11,890 nt of DNA from Clostridia bacterium (GTDB taxonomy: Bacteria > Bacillota_A > Clostridia > Christensenellales > UBA1242). Below the pieces are notes generated by a model that saw only the letters and a program-made list of their open reading frames with translations, was not told the origin of the DNA and did not search any database. The DNA is taken from NCBI GenBank assembly GCA_017466005.1, contig JAFTUZ010000129.1, positions 1 to 11,890 on the forward strand, read 5' to 3'. Positions 6,499-11,890 of the stretch are shown here, piece after piece. The translations under genes and the position numbers were made by a program. How positions within the stretch are numbered: position 1 is the stretch's first letter; each line of letters begins with the position of its first letter.

Positions 6499-7205
6499 AT
6501 ATTTGCCTCCTTTAATTTACTGCATCTTTGCTGGTTTATAAAAGGCATTACTTCTTCTTTTGTTCCAACCTTCTCTACTTTACCTTTGCTTAATAACACA
6601 ACTTTATCTGCAATATCAATAATTTTACTTTGGTGACTAATTATTATTTTAGTAGATTGTTGTTCTTTAAATATTCTAACCAGTTGCTCAAAACTCCACA
6701 AATCTATACCCGCTTCTGGTTCGTCAAAAATATTTACACTACCATTCTTGGCAAGCACCATAGCAATTTCAATTCGTTTAAGTTCACCACCAGAAAGTTT
6801 GTTATCAAGTTGCCTATTTATATATTCTTTTGCGCACAAACCTACTTTACTTAAATACTTACAAGCAACAGGCACGCTATTTTTTTTGTTAGAAGCAATA
6901 TCTAATAAATCTTTAACGGTTAAACCTTTAAATGTTATTGGCTGTTGAAAACCAAAAGAAAAGCCTACTTTTGCTCTTTCATTTATACTATAATTAGTAA
7001 TATCAACACCATTAAACCAAATTTCACCAGAACTTGGTTTTAAAATACCCATAAGTATTTTTGCCAAAGTTGATTTACCACTACCATTAGGCCCAGTTAT
7101 AACAGTAATTTTGTTATCATCAAACGTTAATGATAAGTTTTTTAATATTTCTTTGTTATCGCTATCATTTCTAGCATCATAACAAATATTTTTTAATTCT
7201 ATCAT
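6495..7205 (-). CDS. sufC: SufC-family ABC ATPase (SmsC-like)
   Basis: A 236-aa cytoplasmic ABC ATPase that energises Fe-S cluster assembly on its SufB-like partner encoded next door. All nucleotide-binding motifs are present: Walker A GPNGSGKST (38-46), Q-loop FGFQQP with Gln88, signature LSGGE (137-141), Walker B NIFDEPEAGID (Asp161, catalytic Glu162), and the switch His191 in IIISHQSK. The FQQP and DEPEAGID sequences are typical of SufC rather than of transporter ATPases, and no membrane partner is encoded. Length is slightly below the usual 245-260. AAAGGAA precedes the ATG. It is the first gene of the operon, transcribed from a consensus promoter. The symbol sufC is a family name; smsC may be more exact. 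Confidence 0.9.
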   Translation of the reverse strand: MIELKNICYDARNDSDNKEILKNLSLTFDDNKITVITGPNGSGKSTLAKILMGILKPSSGEIWFNGVDITNYSINERAKVGFSFGFQQPITFKGLTVKDLLDIASNKKNSVPVACKYLSKVGLCAKEYINRQLDNKLSGGELKRIEIAMVLAKNGSVNIFDEPEAGIDLWSFEQLVRIFKEQQSTKIIISHQSKIIDIADKVVLLSKGKVEKVGTKEEVMPFINQQRCSKLKEANI

Positions 7206-7230
7206 ATATTTCCTTTTTTATTGAAAATTA

Positions 7231-7250
7231 AATTCAAACAAACTTGAATT
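7231..7250 (-). promoter_or_regulatory. palindrome near the sufC transcription start, possible operator
   Basis: AATTCAA and TTGAATT form a perfect 7-bp inverted repeat around a 6-nt centre. With the -10 box at 7257-7262, the palindrome begins at about +1 of the transcript. It could bind a dimeric repressor or form a 5' mRNA hairpin. No Rrf2/IscR-type gene is nearby. Confidence 0.4.
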
Positions 7251-7256
7251 AATAAC

Positions 7257-7285
7257 AGTATAAACCTAAATACAATTATTGTCAA
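7257..7285 (-). promoter_or_regulatory. consensus sigma-A promoter of the sufC-sufB operon
   Basis: Minus-strand -35 TTGACA (7280-7285, perfect), 17-nt spacer, -10 TATACT (7257-7262). The predicted leader is about 45 nt and carries the AAAGGAA ribosome site. Confidence 0.85.
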
Positions 7286-7286
7286 G

Positions 7287-7315
7287 AAAAAATAAAAACA
7301 CCCCTTATAGGTGTT
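7287..7315 (-). terminator. intrinsic terminator of the 132-aa gene
   Basis: Minus-strand stem AACACC/GGTGTT (7310-7315 and 7297-7302) with a 7-nt loop, then TTTATTTTTT. It lies just upstream of the sufC -35 box, separating the two transcription units. Confidence 0.75.
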
Positions 7316-7321
7316 ATTAAA

Positions 7322-7720
7322 TTAATTAAAAAATAACTCATTAGCAATTTTTGTTACTGTGTTAATACCCTTTACAATTTTAGTTTTTACATTAGCACAA
7401 ATCAATTCACTTTGTTCATCTACAAGTAAATTTATCAAAACACCAGCATTATATTCAATATCACTTAATACTTTTACCATTTCCATAATACTTGGCGCAA
7501 CTAATTCTACCTCATCAACATCAATATTAAACACTTCCTTAACTTCCACAAAAACATCGTTAATAATTACTCGTAATAACTCTTGTGATTCTATTGTACA
7601 TTTTTGTGCAACTTGAATATTCCCTTCTGCCATAGCAATTTCATTTGTTATAAGCAATTTTGAAATATGCCCACAATTTTCAACCAACTCACCAATTTTA
7701 CTAATAACTTCTTTTTCCAT
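7322..7720 (-). CDS. conserved-looking small helical protein, function unknown
   Basis: A 132-aa protein that I do not recognise. It starts at ATG 7720, where AAGGAG lies 6 nt upstream; a TTG at 7726 in the same frame directly abuts that site and cannot be used. The sequence has no signal peptide or membrane span. It is acidic and rich in Ile, Val, Glu and Leu with heptad-like spacing, suggesting three or four amphipathic helices (about 2-28, 32-62, 70-95, 100-130) as in a helical bundle. There are only three Cys (17, 41 and 107) and no obvious catalytic motif. It has its own consensus promoter and terminator, so it is monocistronic and unlikely to be part of the Fe-S operon or of gpsA. The consensus expression signals argue that it is a real gene. 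Confidence 0.75.
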   Translation of the reverse strand: MEKEVISKIGELVENCGHISKLLITNEIAMAEGNIQVAQKCTIESQELLRVIINDVFVEVKEVFNIDVDEVELVAPSIMEMVKVLSDIEYNAGVLINLLVDEQSELICANVKTKIVKGINTVTKIANELFFN

Positions 7721-7726
7721 AAACAA

Positions 7727-7732
7727 CTCCTT
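7727..7732 (-). promoter_or_regulatory. ribosome binding site deciding the 132-aa gene start
   Basis: Minus-strand AAGGAG, 6 nt before the ATG at 7720. It leaves no spacer before the alternative TTG at 7726. Confidence 0.85.
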
Positions 7733-7753
7733 AAAAACTAAATATTACATAAA

Positions 7754-7782
7754 TTTATAACATTTTTTATAAAATAAGTCAA
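7754..7782 (-). promoter_or_regulatory. sigma-A promoter of the 132-aa gene
   Basis: -35 TTGACT (7777-7782), 17-nt spacer, extended -10 TGT-TATAAA (hexamer 7754-7759), all on the minus strand. Confidence 0.8.
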
Positions 7783-7811
7783 ATAAACAATTTATTTAAT
7801 TAAATTAACAT

Positions 7812-7833
7812 AATAAAAAGCACTATAAAGTGC
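7812..7833 (-). terminator. intrinsic terminator of gpsA
   Basis: Minus-strand stem GCACT/AGTGC (7829-7833 and 7820-7824) with loop TTAT, followed by TTTTTATTA. It begins 3 nt after the gpsA stop. Confidence 0.7.
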
Positions 7834-7836
7834 CTT

Positions 7837-8802
7837 TTAATTAAAATCTATAAATTCTTCTTTTATACCTCGAGCCAAAATATTATTAAATTCTGTTTTA
7901 ATATCTTTATTTTCAAAAATTATATTATATAACGCATTGGTTATTGGCATAGATATATTATATTTTTTTGCAAGTTGCATAATACCTTTTATATTGCCAA
8001 CACCTTCTGCCGATTTTTCAAATGTTTTATTTTTTGCAAATTGCTCACCCCACATACGATTGTGTGAATATGGCGAAAACAATGTTGCTTCAAAATCGCC
8101 TAACATACTTAAACCATACGCCGTCATTTTATTTCCACCCATTGCTTCTATAAGTTTTGCCATTTCATATGTACCCCTAGACATTAAAGCACCTTTTAAG
8201 CAACCCATATTAATTCCATCAAGCATACCAGCGGCAATACCTAAAACATTTTTACCAGCAGAACTAATTTCTCCACCAATAATATCAGTACCAACATAAA
8301 ACCTAATTAAAGGAGTAGAAAAATTTTCTATTAAATATTTAGATAAACTGTTGTTATATGAATGTATTATCATACAGTTAGGTATTTTATTTAAAAAATC
8401 TTGAACATGACCAGGCCCTATCCACAAAGCAATATTATTTTTATCCACACCATTTTCTATTAAAATTTCGCTAATACGTTTACCTGTTGACGACTCTATA
8501 CCTTTCATACAAAGCACAAATTTATGTTTGTTAAGGTCATAATTTTTAAGTTGTGTCATTAAATTAGATAATTCTTGAGTTAAAATAGAAATAACAATAA
8601 TTTCATTTTGCATAGCAGAATTTAAATCAGTGCTTAAAACAATATTATCTTTAAGTTTTAAATAGTCATTCTGGCGAGTGGTTTTTAGTTGTAACATTTT
8701 TTTAGAGTTTTCCCTACCCCAAAGTATAACATTATGATTATCACTTAAATAATAAGCAATAAAAGTCCCCCATCTTCCACACCCCAACACACTTATATTC
8801 AT
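7837..8802 (-). CDS. gpsA: NAD(P)H-dependent glycerol-3-phosphate dehydrogenase, divergent
   Basis: A 321-aa cytoplasmic enzyme that reduces dihydroxyacetone phosphate to sn-glycerol 3-phosphate, the backbone for phospholipids. The N-terminal Rossmann motif is GCGRWGTFIA (7-16). The C-terminal catalytic domain shows SAGKNVLGIAAGMLDG (181-196) with Lys184 at the catalytic position, LKGALMSRGTYEM (202-214), LGDFEATLF (234-242) and SHNR (246-249), the counterpart of the usual SRN substrate-binding motif. Between domains the usual GPSFAxE is replaced by GPGHVQDF (129-136), and GALKN by SAGKN. These changes suggest a divergent subgroup; a related dehydrogenase with altered substrate cannot be excluded. 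Length is close to the family norm (about 330). AGGAG lies 6 nt before the ATG. It is monocistronic. Confidence 0.87.
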   Translation of the reverse strand: MNISVLGCGRWGTFIAYYLSDNHNVILWGRENSKKMLQLKTTRQNDYLKLKDNIVLSTDLNSAMQNEIIVISILTQELSNLMTQLKNYDLNKHKFVLCMKGIESSTGKRISEILIENGVDKNNIALWIGPGHVQDFLNKIPNCMIIHSYNNSLSKYLIENFSTPLIRFYVGTDIIGGEISSAGKNVLGIAAGMLDGINMGCLKGALMSRGTYEMAKLIEAMGGNKMTAYGLSMLGDFEATLFSPYSHNRMWGEQFAKNKTFEKSAEGVGNIKGIMQLAKKYNISMPITNALYNIIFENKDIKTEFNNILARGIKEEFIDFN

Positions 8803-8831
8803 ACAAACTCCTATTTTTGTTTTATGAATTT

Positions 8832-8860
8832 ATTATATTAAGCATTACCAATTTTGTCAA
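8832..8860 (-). promoter_or_regulatory. perfect-consensus sigma-A promoter of gpsA
   Basis: -35 TTGACA (8855-8860) and -10 TATAAT (8832-8837) are both perfect and 17 nt apart, indicating strong constitutive expression. Confidence 0.9.
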
Positions 8861-8955
8861 TAAAATTGATTTAGTTATTTTTAGAATTTAAAAATATTTA
8901 ACAAAAGCCCTTAAATAAAACAAAATATGTGTAAAAACAATCTTTAAACATTAAT

Positions 8956-8984
8956 AAAAAACACCCCAAAACAGAGTGTTTTTT
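8956..8984 (-). terminator. intrinsic terminator of the small membrane protein gene
   Basis: A 9-bp stem (AAAAAACAC at 8956-8964, GTGTTTTTT at 8976-8984) with an 11-nt loop. It starts 2 nt after the stop codon, with T-runs on both strands. Confidence 0.75.
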
Positions 8985-8985
8985 A

Positions 8986-9330
8986 CTATATAATTAATGG
9001 AAGCACAATACCAATAAGCACTAAAAGTATGCACAAAGCATAAAGAACTTTCCATATCATAGGCTTTCCACTAACATATCGCCATGCCAAAATTGCAACT
9101 AAACAAATCATTATTGCAGTTGCAACACCTTGAAGTGCACTTACAATTTTTAATTGCAAACCGCAAGCAGAACAAATAAATGCTATACAATACAAAAACG
9201 CTACAGCACAAATTGTAAAAAACGCTATTTTGTTAATCCCCCAAACATTTGATTTAGAACTACTTTTTTTAGATGTGCTAGTTTTTTTGCTTGAAGATTT
9301 TGAATTACTTGTTTTTTTATTTTCCGCCAT
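8986..9330 (-). CDS. small membrane protein with Lys/Ser-rich N-terminal tail
   Basis: A 114-aa protein of unknown function. Residues 1-28 are a low-complexity, strongly basic tail made almost only of Lys, Ser, Thr and Asn (repeats of SKKSSSK type). Three predicted transmembrane helices follow: about 34-56, 63-83 and 93-113, with RYVSGKP as the second loop. The protein ends within the third helix (PLII). The basic tail has no hydrophobic signal core and by the positive-inside rule should be cytoplasmic, where it could contact nucleic acid or membrane lipid head groups. AAGGAG precedes the ATG by 7 nt, and a consensus promoter lies upstream. It diverges from sigG, but nothing shows that it is a sporulation gene. 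Confidence 0.82.
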   Translation of the reverse strand: MAENKKTSNSKSSSKKTSTSKKSSSKSNVWGINKIAFFTICAVAFLYCIAFICSACGLQLKIVSALQGVATAIMICLVAILAWRYVSGKPMIWKVLYALCILLVLIGIVLPLII

Positions 9331-9380
9331 TTTAATCTCCTTATATAAATTTTGGAATTACTAGCAAAGTAACCGTAGCA

Positions 9381-9409
9381 ATTTTAATATATTTATAAAA
9401 ATCTGTCAA
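9381..9409 (-). promoter_or_regulatory. sigma-A promoter of the small membrane protein gene
   Basis: -35 TTGACA (9404-9409, perfect), 17-nt spacer, -10 TAAAAT (9381-9386). The leader is about 45 nt and contains a short inverted repeat, TTACT/AGTAA (9357-9371). Confidence 0.8.
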
Positions 9410-9526
9410 TATTAAATAAAAATATAATTGTCAACATTTTTCACAATTTTAATAAATTATGTTTTACTTTTTATATATTATTTTAATCTTTATATTAAAT
9501 TTTTTATAAGCATTTTTAATAATATT

Positions 9527-9556
9527 GCATAAAAACAATAAGCAATGGAAACCCTA
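9527..9556 (+). promoter_or_regulatory. candidate sigma-F promoter of sigG
   Basis: GCATA (9527-9531), a 15-nt spacer and GGAAACCCTA (9547-9556) fit the Bacillus sigma-F pattern (GYWTA, about 15 nt, GGnnAnAnTw) at all but one defined position of the -10 element. The start codon lies 31 nt downstream, and a GGGGGT ribosome site is at 9578-9583. In Bacillus, sigG is switched on by sigma-F in the forespore, so the match is biologically sensible. No good sigma-A promoter is closer to the gene. Confidence 0.55.
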
Positions 9557-9587
9557 AATTAAAATTATAAATTTATAGGGGGTAACA

Positions 9588-10364
9588 ATGTCTGGCAAAG
9601 TGCTTATATGTGGAATAAACACAAGCGAACTACCTGTTTATAGCGCAGAAGAAATGGCAGAAATGATGATTTCTATAAAACAAGGTGATGAAGATGCAAA
9701 ACAAAAATTTATATATGGAAATATGCGACTTGTTTTATCTGTAATACAACGTTTTATGGCAAGAAAATCGTATTGCCAAGACGACCTTTTTCAAGTAGGC
9801 TGTGTTGGTTTGATAAAAGCAATAGATAATTTTAACATATCTTTAAATGTTAAATTTTCCACCTATGCAGTACCAATGATAATTGGTGAGATAAGAAGAT
9901 TTTTGCGTGATAATAACCCAATTAGAGTTAGTCGTAGTTTGCGTGATATTGCATATAAGGCCCTACAATCACGAGAAAAGCTAGAAAAAAACTTACAACG
10001 AGAAGCAACTTTGGAAGAAATTGCTGCCGATATGGAAATACCTTATTATCAAGTTGTACACGCTTTAGATGCAATAAGCGAACCTATGAGTTTAGATGAA
10101 CCATTATACACCGATGATTTAGAATCCACTTCTCTTTCCGAACATATTACAGACGAACAAAATACTGATGAAAAATGGATAGATAATGTTTCTATTAAAG
10201 ATGCTATCTGCACTTTAAATTCTAGAGAAAAAAAGATATTAATGTTAAGATATTATTTAGGTAAAACACAAATAGAAGTTAGCGAAGAAATAGGAATAAG
10301 TCAAGCACAAGTTAGTAGATTAGAAAAAAATGCTTTAAATGTTGTTAAAAAGTTTTTAATTTGA
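9588..10364 (+). CDS. sigG: sporulation sigma factor G (late forespore)
   Basis: A 258-aa RNA polymerase sigma factor that directs late forespore transcription, including spore-protective protein genes. The N-terminal motif VLICGINTSELPV (5-17) is diagnostic of sigma-G. Region 2 runs from about 43 to 110 with NMRLVLSVIQRF, DDLFQVGCVGLIKAID and KFSTYAVPMIIGEIRRFLRD, followed by NNPIRVSRSLRDIAYKA (109-125), very close to Bacillus sigma-G. Region 3 spans about 125-185. Region 4 carries the helix-turn-helix KTQIEVSEEIGISQAQVSRLE (226-246). Length matches Bacillus sigma-G (260). The gene is preceded by GGGGGT, and a candidate sigma-F promoter agrees with the known cascade. It converges on sigE rather than following it. 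Confidence 0.96.
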   Translation: MSGKVLICGINTSELPVYSAEEMAEMMISIKQGDEDAKQKFIYGNMRLVLSVIQRFMARKSYCQDDLFQVGCVGLIKAIDNFNISLNVKFSTYAVPMIIGEIRRFLRDNNPIRVSRSLRDIAYKALQSREKLEKNLQREATLEEIAADMEIPYYQVVHALDAISEPMSLDEPLYTDDLESTSLSEHITDEQNTDEKWIDNVSIKDAICTLNSREKKILMLRYYLGKTQIEVSEEIGISQAQVSRLEKNALNVVKKFLI

Positions 10365-10388
10365 TATCTGTTTTGCGGATATTTTTTT
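10364..10388 (+). terminator. intrinsic terminator of sigG
   Basis: Stem ATATCTG/CGGATAT (10364-10370 and 10376-10382, one G-T pair) with loop TTTTG, followed by seven T. It starts on the last base of the sigG stop codon. Confidence 0.75.
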
Positions 10389-10395
10389 ATAAAAA

Positions 10396-10434
10396 AATAA
10401 TAAAAAACACATTAAATTAGTAGTTTTTATTATT
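10396..10434 (-). terminator. A/T-rich hairpin, probable terminator of sigE
   Basis: AATAATAAAAAAC (10396-10408) and GTTTTTATTATT (10423-10434) form a long, imperfect A/T stem with one bulged base, followed by T-runs on the minus strand. It lies immediately after the sigE stop, in the convergent gap to sigG. Weak in G+C, so less certain. Confidence 0.5.
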
Positions 10435-11148
10435 CTACATATACTTAATAATATTTTTCTTCATTTTTCCTAATATTTTCTTTTCTATTCTAGATATATA
10501 ACTTTGCGAAATATTTAATAAATCAGCCACTTCTTTTTGAGTCATCTCTTCTTGCCCCATTAAACCAAAACGCATTTTCACAATCTCTTGTTCTCGCTCA
10601 TCTAAATTAGATAACACTTTCCAAACAGCATCTTTCTCGTCTGCTGTTTCCATACCAGAAAAAACTTCATCTGCATCTATACCTAATATATCACCAAGCA
10701 ATAATTCATTTCCTTCACTATCAAAAGACAACGGTTTATCTAGTGATGTTTCCTTACGCTGTTTAGACACTTTTCGCAAATGCATTAAAATTTCATTTTC
10801 AATACATCGGCTAGCATATGTTGCCATTTTTATTTTTTTATCTAAATTAAAAGTATTTACTGCTTTTATTAAACCAATTGAACCAACAGAAATTAAATCA
10901 TCTAACTCAACACCAGTATTTTCAAATTTTTTAGCAATATACACAACCAATCTTAAATTGCGTTCAATTAATAAATTTTTTGCACTTTCATCACCATTTT
11001 GTATTTTTATTAAATATTCTTGCTCTTCTTCAGAGGTTAACGGACTTGGCAAACTCTCGTTAGTACATAAAAACAATAAAAAATCTGGGTCTAGCGTTTT
11101 ACTTAAACCAAACATTTTGCTTAAAATTTTATAAAACCAATTTTTCAT
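10435..11148 (-). CDS. sigE: sporulation sigma factor E (mother cell), precursor
   Basis: A 237-aa precursor of the early mother-cell sigma factor. Residues 1 to about 27 form the amphipathic pro-sequence (basic with hydrophobic faces, MKNWFYKILSKMFGL...), which SpoIIGA cleaves after septation; the mature part begins near LPSPLTSEEEQ. Region 2 carries IERNLRLVVYIAKKFENTG (61-79), DDLISVGSIGLIKAVNTFN and KMATYASRCIENEILMHLR (107-125), all nearly identical to Bacillus sigma-E. Region 4 has LDEREQEIVKMRFGL and the helix-turn-helix MTQKEVADLLNISQSYISRIE (202-222). Length matches Bacillus sigma-E (239). Its ATG overlaps the spoIIGA stop by one base (TAATG), with a GGTGG site inside the end of spoIIGA, so the two are co-translated from an upstream promoter outside the window. 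Confidence 0.96.
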   Translation of the reverse strand: MKNWFYKILSKMFGLSKTLDPDFLLFLCTNESLPSPLTSEEEQEYLIKIQNGDESAKNLLIERNLRLVVYIAKKFENTGVELDDLISVGSIGLIKAVNTFNLDKKIKMATYASRCIENEILMHLRKVSKQRKETSLDKPLSFDSEGNELLLGDILGIDADEVFSGMETADEKDAVWKVLSNLDEREQEIVKMRFGLMGQEEMTQKEVADLLNISQSYISRIEKKILGKMKKNIIKYM

Positions 11149-11890
11149 TATACCACCACCATTTTAGGACTTAATATAACATCAAAATCTATAAACTTTT
11201 TACTACTCAAACCAATAGCAACTTTAAAGCTTTGACCTTTATAAACACAATTATCAGCATCAAAAATTAGCATCTTACCATTACCCAAAGCACTAGAAAC
11301 TGGTAAAAACCTAGCATTTTTAACGCTAGTATTTTTAATATTTAGCATTAAGGGTACAACTTCTTCTTTTTTTAACCACATATAAAGTTTTTCAGCATTC
11401 ATAACTATTAACGGTTTTCCAAACTCGTCTTGCATAGCATTGCCAGTATCTAAAAAGCCATTTAAAGTTTTTTCTTTACCATTTATAGAAATTAATACCT
11501 TATCACAATATTGATTTATGTTTTTAGCAGTAAATCTTTTTTTTAATACGCAAATTAACCAAACCACAAACATACCCAAACTTGCAACAATAGCGCCCAG
11601 TGGCAAACTACTAACATAACCTGTTAAAAGCCCCGTAGAAATTGAAACACCTAAAAAGGAAAAAATTGCAATTAGCATTCCACCAAAACCAAAAGTAAAC
11701 AATATAAATAATCCTGTTTTTAAAAATAATCGGTTAAAATTAAACTCTAGCATTACACACATTATAATGGCAGCAACTATTTTACATAAAAATGCTAAAA
11801 CGCCAGTTAATGGTAAAGTTGGACTTGCAAGTGCAAATCCTGCACCAAACACACTTGCCAAAAACACCCCGCTCCATCTAGGTTTTTTTC
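11148..11890 (-). CDS. spoIIGA: SpoIIGA, pro-sigma-E processing aspartic protease (5' end beyond window)
   Basis: The membrane-bound protease that removes the sigma-E pro-sequence at the sporulation septum. The visible part is 247 codons. The frame stays open to the right edge (KKPRWSG before the GTG at 11867), so that GTG is internal and roughly 40 N-terminal residues are missing, judged against Bacillus SpoIIGA (309 aa). Several membrane helices fill the first 110 residues counted from 11867. The soluble protease domain follows, with LNGFLDTGNAM (135-145): Asp140 (codon 11448-11450) in DTGN is the predicted catalytic aspartate. A pepsin/retroviral-type dimeric active site is known for this family. 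The C-terminal part has FLPVSSALGNGKML and IGLSS. Coupling to sigE by a one-base overlap gives protease and substrate together. Confidence 0.93.
   Translation of the reverse strand, partial: KKPRWSGVFLASVFGAGFALASPTLPLTGVLAFLCKIVAAIIMCVMLEFNFNRLFLKTGLFILFTFGFGGMLIAIFSFLGVSISTGLLTGYVSSLPLGAIVASLGMFVVWLICVLKKRFTAKNINQYCDKVLISINGKEKTLNGFLDTGNAMQDEFGKPLIVMNAEKLYMWLKKEEVVPLMLNIKNTSVKNARFLPVSSALGNGKMLIFDADNCVYKGQSFKVAIGLSSKKFIDFDVILSPKMVVV

Noticed and set aside
6630..6948. Two plus-strand frames opposite the sufC gene
   Set aside because: They lie wholly antisense to a gene with all ABC ATPase motifs and show no ribosome site or recognisable protein.
7359..7616. An 85-codon plus-strand frame opposite the 132-aa gene
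   Set aside because: Ser/Thr-rich antisense shadow; the minus-strand gene has promoter, ribosome site and terminator.
7937..8299. A 120-codon plus-strand frame opposite gpsA
   Set aside because: Antisense to a well-supported enzyme gene; no expression signals.
11865..11867. GTG as the start codon of spoIIGA
   Set aside because: The frame continues open to the window edge with residues that fit the family, and the protein would lack its first membrane helix.

Overview
The window is strongly AT-rich DNA, densely packed with genes. It looks like an endospore-forming Clostridia-type member of the Bacillota, probably from an uncultured gut-type lineage. Three sporulation genes (spoIIGA, sigE, sigG) support this, as do AAGGAG-type ribosome binding sites, near-consensus sigma-A promoters and a CCA-encoding tRNA. 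No phage, transposase, CRISPR array or defence cassette is visible. Most genes read on the minus strand, and many have a promoter and hairpin terminator of their own.

Left part (1-2937): the 5' end of an SF2 helicase gene that runs off the left edge, then an 80-bp cloverleaf-shaped palindromic element (821-900), then a short comEC/rec2 gene without the C-terminal metallo-beta-lactamase domain. comEC and a tRNA-Glu(CTC) gene diverge from back-to-back sigma-A promoters.

Middle (2938-7205): a secreted lipoprotein with two collagen-like Gly-X-Y tracts and a C-terminal SGNH/GDSL hydrolase domain. Directly upstream are two copies of a 30-bp palindromic sequence in inverted orientation (29/30 identical), flanking a 122-bp gene-free segment. 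The best promoter inside that segment points away from the lipoprotein gene. This arrangement suggests a phase-variable invertible promoter, shown here in its OFF orientation; paired operators are the main alternative. Next is a two-gene operon for a SufC-like ATPase and a single SufB/D-like scaffold, resembling the minimal SUF-like (SMS) iron-sulfur cluster system, with a consensus promoter and a palindrome near the predicted transcription start.

Right part (7206-11890): an unrecognised 132-aa helical protein, a divergent glycerol-3-phosphate dehydrogenase (gpsA), a Lys/Ser-tailed small membrane protein, then the sporulation block. spoIIGA and sigE overlap by one base on the minus strand and run off the right edge. 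sigG lies beside them on the opposite strand, converging on sigE, with a candidate sigma-F promoter. This preserves the familiar spoIIGA-sigE-sigG neighbourhood with sigG inverted.

Functionally, most of the window is housekeeping (membrane lipid precursor, Fe-S assembly, tRNA, DNA uptake) and sporulation. The unusual parts are the cloverleaf element and the inverted-repeat segment before the surface lipoprotein gene.
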